Assembly (NCBI GenBank): GCA_964588305.1
Contig: CAZPOP010000002.1
Location: forward strand, 1 to 64,000
DNA length: 64,000 nucleotides
DNA from: SM1-73 sp964588305
GTDB taxonomy: Bacteria; Zixibacteria; MSB-5A5; SM1-73
Reading direction: 5' to 3'
In this document: in pieces, positions 61,067-64,000 of the stretch
How positions within the stretch are numbered: position 1 is the stretch's first letter
How the letters are laid out: the number at the start of each line of letters is the position of its first letter
Notes under the pieces: model-generated
Databases searched by the model: none
What the model was told of the DNA's origin: nothing
What the model saw: the letters and a program-made list of their open reading frames with translations, nothing else
Position numbers and translations under genes: made by a program

Positions 61067-62518
61067 TTGGCAAAATCGAACCGTCCGAAACTGGAGATAT
61101 TGGGTGCAGAAGAAGTAAAGAAGATCGTGGAAGAGGGAGTTCAGGTTTTGGAGAAGGTGGGCGTTTTTGTGGAGAACGAGAGGGGTTTAGAGCTTCTGGA
61201 TGCTGCCAGTGCCGTCGTTGATAAGAAGGAAAGGAAAGCTTACATAAAAGCCGAACTGGTTGAGAGGTGTTTGAAGACTGCCCCATCCCGAATAGAAGTC
61301 TTTGACCGGGACGAAAAACTTGCCTTAGACTTGCAGGGGGACCATATCCATTTCGATCCGGGTTCGGCTGCTTTGAGGATTTATGATCTGGACCTAAACC
61401 AATCCAGACCTCCGGTGACAAATGATCTGATTAATTTCTCTCGCTTGACAGATTCTTTGTTTTATCTCAAAGCTCAAAGCACCGCCCTTATCCCCTCGGA
61501 CGTTCCTGAAGAGATCGCTGACCGCTATCGGCTCTTTATCGCTCTCCAACATTCCTCTAAGCCAATAGTTACCGGCACCTTCGCAAAAGACGCGTTCGGG
61601 GTGATGAAGGAAATGTTGGTTGCAGTCAGGGGAAGCGAGGAGGATCTGCAGGCCAAGCCATTGGCCATCTTCGATTGCTGCCCTTCTCCTCCTTTGAAGT
61701 GGAGTGATTTGACCTGCCACGATTTGATCTGCTGCGCGGAAAGCGGCATACCGGCGGAACTTGTCTCGATGCCTCTTTGCGGAGCCACCTCACCCGTGAC
61801 CTTAGCCGGAGCGTTGGTACAGCACACTGCCGAGAATCTGAGTGGAATTGTGATTCATCAGATTGCCAGGCCCGGATCTCCCATAATCTATGGTGGATCG
61901 CCTTCCTTTTTCGACATGAGAAAGGGAACCACTCCCATGGGTGCCATAGAGACCATGATGATCGATTCGGCCTACGCTCAGATTGGCAAATACTTGAATC
62001 TTCCCACGCACGCATACATGGGACTGAGCGATGCCAAGATTTTGGATTATCAATCAGGTGTGGAGTCTGCAGTTGGCGCCGTGCTTGCCGCGCTTTCCGG
62101 GATAAACGTTATCTCCGGTCCAGGGATGCTTGATTTCGAAAGCTGCCAGAGCATGGAGAAGCTAGTGCTGGACAACGAAATTTGCGGGATGGCTTATCGC
62201 TTAATTCAGGGAATAGAGTTCAGGGATGCGGTTTTAGCTTTGGATCTGCTAAAGGAGGTTGCCTCCGACAAGCATTTTCTCACCTCTCCTCACACCTTGA
62301 AATGGTTCAAGAAAGAATCATTCTTTCCATCAGAGGTGGTTGACCGTTCCAGTCTGGGAGATTGGGAAAAGTCCGGTAAAAAGACAGCAGGGGAGAGAGC
62401 AAAAGAAAAGGTGGAAAGGATCTTATCCACTCACCAACCCAAGCCACTTGCCCCAGAGATCACTAAGGAATTAACCAAGATCATGCAATCCCAAGCCAAA
62501 CTCCAAGACCCCGGATGA
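61067..62518 (+). CDS. MttB-family (trimethylamine methyltransferase-like) protein without pyrrolysine
   Basis: Corrinoid-dependent methyltransferase homologue of about 483 residues with the MttB TIM-barrel pattern: an N-terminal helix (EEVKKIVEEGVQVLEKVGV), IHFDPGSAALRI, IFDCCPSPPLKWSD, PAELVSMPLCGATSPVTLAG, YGGSPSFFDMRKGTTPMGAI, PTHAYMGLSDAKILDYQSG. No in-frame stop is needed, so it is a non-pyrrolysine member, a group that includes glycine betaine methyltransferases; substrate unknown. No corrinoid protein is nearby. TTG 61067 has GAGAGGTG upstream; ATG 61052 and 61028 are alternatives. Confidence 0.88.
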   Translation: MAKSNRPKLEILGAEEVKKIVEEGVQVLEKVGVFVENERGLELLDAASAVVDKKERKAYIKAELVERCLKTAPSRIEVFDRDEKLALDLQGDHIHFDPGSAALRIYDLDLNQSRPPVTNDLINFSRLTDSLFYLKAQSTALIPSDVPEEIADRYRLFIALQHSSKPIVTGTFAKDAFGVMKEMLVAVRGSEEDLQAKPLAIFDCCPSPPLKWSDLTCHDLICCAESGIPAELVSMPLCGATSPVTLAGALVQHTAENLSGIVIHQIARPGSPIIYGGSPSFFDMRKGTTPMGAIETMMIDSAYAQIGKYLNLPTHAYMGLSDAKILDYQSGVESAVGAVLAALSGINVISGPGMLDFESCQSMEKLVLDNEICGMAYRLIQGIEFRDAVLALDLLKEVASDKHFLTSPHTLKWFKKESFFPSEVVDRSSLGDWEKSGKKTAGERAKEKVERILSTHQPKPLAPEITKELTKIMQSQAKLQDPG

Positions 62519-62655
62519 CTTCCGGCATAGTAGAATTGCGGGCTCATCCTTTCATGAGTGACAGGTTCACTTCAAGAGGGTCATCCGCTTCGCTTGGTTG
62601 TTTCTCGTCATCCTGCATCCCTCCTATCGGCCGAACGGGGCAATTGACCGGAAGC

Positions 62656-62925
62656 TTAGCTGTCCGGGTCCAATTGCATGTTAGGAATCTTTTTGATGAT
62701 CCTCTCTCTATCGGCAGCCGTAAAATCACTCCCATACATTCGCAAAAAGAGCTGTGCGCGTAATCGCGGTGTATCGAGATGTTGTCTTCCCTTTAGTATT
62801 CCTGATATCACAAGTTTTCTCCCCGAGTCATACATTCTGCTTGCCATCTTCAAGCGTTCTAAGGGGGAGCGAGACAATAACATTTCTTTGTAGCGTTGTT
62901 CTATAGTCGCTTGTGTGTCATCCAT
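62656..62925 (-). CDS. Small helical partner of nucleotidyltransferase, unknown function
   Basis: An 89-residue, charged, helical protein (IEQRYKEMLLSRSPLERLKM, then LRAQLFLRMYGSDFTAADRE). Its start overlaps the end of the nucleotidyltransferase gene by eight bases. I recall small proteins of this pattern beside DUF6036/AbiEii-like nucleotidyltransferases, but I cannot name the family. The coupling suggests a two-gene module, perhaps toxin-antitoxin-like. Confidence 0.7.
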   Translation of the reverse strand: MDDTQATIEQRYKEMLLSRSPLERLKMASRMYDSGRKLVISGILKGRQHLDTPRLRAQLFLRMYGSDFTAADRERIIKKIPNMQLDPDS

Positions 62926-63469
62926 TTTCCTTTGCCTTTTCTAAGAGAGCGTCAATCCCAAGGACAAGGGCCCACTTCTTCATATATTCCCAGTCCAGTT
63001 CCGAAACAGTAGAGATCATCTGGCGAACATCTCGAAGCTGAAAATCTGATTGGGACTTTTTTCCCCAGACCAACTTCGATAAGATAAGGTCCTCGACAGA
63101 GACAACAAAGATAGTCATATTTTCAATGACCACCTTTTGCCTCCGGGCGAATTCCTCTCTGCGGTACTCCTCGTCTTTTTTTATGATAAAATCAGCTTTG
63201 ACCACCCATTTGTTATGGATGATGTTGAACATGGAGTGCGCATCGACTGCCTGTCTGACGCTATCCCGATCAATATAACAGTCTTTTGAAAAAAGGCTGA
63301 CGATTTTGTCGACCTCGACGGGTTTAACCTCAACAACCAGATCAATATCCCGGGTCATTCTAGGTACAGAGTATATCGCCATCGCCATCGAGCCTGTCAT
63401 CATATAGGGTATGCCAACGGAATCAAGCCGTGATGCGATTAATTTTACAAATTCCAACTGTTCGTCCAT
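62918..63469 (-). CDS. MNT-like nucleotidyltransferase
   Basis: A 183-residue nucleotidyltransferase-fold protein. The fold signature is complete: Gly26-Ser27 in TGSMAMAIYSVPRMTRDIDL, Asp41 and Asp43 as metal ligands, and a third acidic residue in VKADFII. Later VVSVEDLILSKLVWGK is typical of AbiEii/DUF6036-type proteins. It may nucleotidylate a small molecule, tRNA or protein. It is on the minus strand after the methyltransferase gene, with its small partner downstream. Confidence 0.85.
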   Translation of the reverse strand: MDEQLEFVKLIASRLDSVGIPYMMTGSMAMAIYSVPRMTRDIDLVVEVKPVEVDKIVSLFSKDCYIDRDSVRQAVDAHSMFNIIHNKWVVKADFIIKKDEEYRREEFARRQKVVIENMTIFVVSVEDLILSKLVWGKKSQSDFQLRDVRQMISTVSELDWEYMKKWALVLGIDALLEKAKENG

Positions 63470-64000
63470 TTTGTAATTAGATCCCTAACGCCTAAATCAG
63501 TTGCAGGTTTACGAGTCCACTGAATTCATTTGTTATGAGATTTGCCCTGGCCTGACATACATCGATTCCTCAGATTCACCAGTTCCGAATTGCGTTTGGA
63601 AAGTTTTATCCTTACATCATCCCAATCTAGGAGAAGCGATACACTTTCAACTGTTTTTTTCATCCAAGCAAATCGGATGAAGCTCAACAACTTCCTTCAT
63701 TCACAACATTCTTTCCATTCAGTTTTGTTTCCTTCCAATAGTCTTCCTTCCCTCAATTGACATTTCCCCTTAACACCTCCAATAATCTACGGTCTCGAAA
63801 CAACTTGGTCAAGATGTTTTCGTCCGACACGATGGTCGGACGCTACAGTTCAACGCCGAGTTTTTCGTTTGACGCCCTTGAACTGTGTTCAGGATAAACA
63901 AAGGTCGGACGCTATTTCTCTGCTACAGGTCTGCTATTTTGTTGATAATCTTCAATTCCCAGGTTTGCTGAGGTTCCAAGGAGAGCTTCCAGTTGGGAAA
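63470..64000. other. Gene-free interval to the window end
   Basis: About 530 bases without a credible gene. GGTCGGACGCTA occurs twice (near 63833 and 63903), suggesting another dispersed repeat. A 72-codon open frame at 63542 has Ser/Phe-rich content and no ribosome binding site, so I do not call it. Confidence 0.55.

Noticed and set aside
61067..62518. Pyrrolysine-containing MttB
   Set aside because: The frame is complete without an in-frame TAG, so no pyrrolysine is implied.
63542..63760. A 72-codon frame in the last gene-free stretch
   Set aside because: Ser/Phe-rich, no ribosome binding site, no family resemblance.
891..64000. Possible CRISPR arrays among the repeats
   Set aside because: The repeats are scattered single hairpins between genes. 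No regular repeat-spacer array and no cas genes were seen.

Overview
The window reads as a piece of chromosome from a Gram-negative bacterium that I cannot name with certainty. It carries a KDO/lipid A gene set (kdsA, kdsC, kdsD/kpsF, an LpxL-type acyltransferase, kdsB), many lipoprotein and secretion signals, a full Bat (MoxR/VWA/BatD) cluster, and a secreted protein ending in dockerin-like repeats. That mix is common in deep-branching FCB-like candidate phyla (Zixibacteria-type genomes come to mind). This is an inference from gene content; no rRNA is present. Genes are dense, often overlap by a few bases, and frequently start with GTG or TTG.

Region 1 (1-9.8 kb) is a propionyl-/methylmalonyl-CoA module: carboxyltransferase (cut by the window edge), biotin carboxylase, biotin carrier, methylmalonyl-CoA mutase catalytic subunit, epimerase, then a leucine/valine dehydrogenase and a butyrate kinase. 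It is suited to branched-chain amino acid and propionate oxidation to succinyl-CoA. An AT-rich two-gene accessory insert (HEPN-like and DUF218-like) sits inside it. Region 2 (9.9-17.6 kb) is housekeeping: scpB-rluB, cmk-plsC-ispH-rpsA, mtaB. Region 3 (17.7-23.5 kb) holds an M49 peptidase, a small protein and the kdsA-kdsC-kdsD-lpxL run.

Region 4 (23.6-30.2 kb) is a selenocysteine cluster: tRNA-Sec with a good promoter, then selD, selA and selB. The selD gene itself has an in-frame UGA at the catalytic position followed by a bacterial SECIS-like hairpin, so SelD appears to be a selenoprotein; simple ORF calling truncates it. Three accessory genes (MBL hydrolase, HicB-like, DUF5677-like) lie between the tRNA and selD.

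Region 5 (30.4-47.4 kb) has an amidohydrolase, an nfeD-slipin pair, two tandemly duplicated lipoproteins with Ca-loop-like motifs, rmuC, and on the minus strand a 998-residue VCBS/dockerin secreted protein, a DUF885 lipoprotein, a sodium:solute symporter and kdsB-pyrG. Region 6 (47.5-48.8 kb) is a degraded insertion sequence whose transposase has one in-frame stop.

Region 7 (49.1-60.8 kb) is a long Bat-type cluster: a short BatD-like protein, MoxR, DUF58, TatA, a TPR/SurA-like protein, a second short BatD-like protein, BatA, BatB, BatC, BatD, BatE. The three BatD-like proteins share a C-terminal cytoplasmic motif. Region 8 (61-64 kb) has a non-pyrrolysine MttB-family methyltransferase, a minus-strand nucleotidyltransferase plus small partner, and about 530 bases without a gene. 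Intergenic spaces throughout carry dispersed hairpin repeats, several with a constant TTCA/TGAA loop or a three-way-junction layout.
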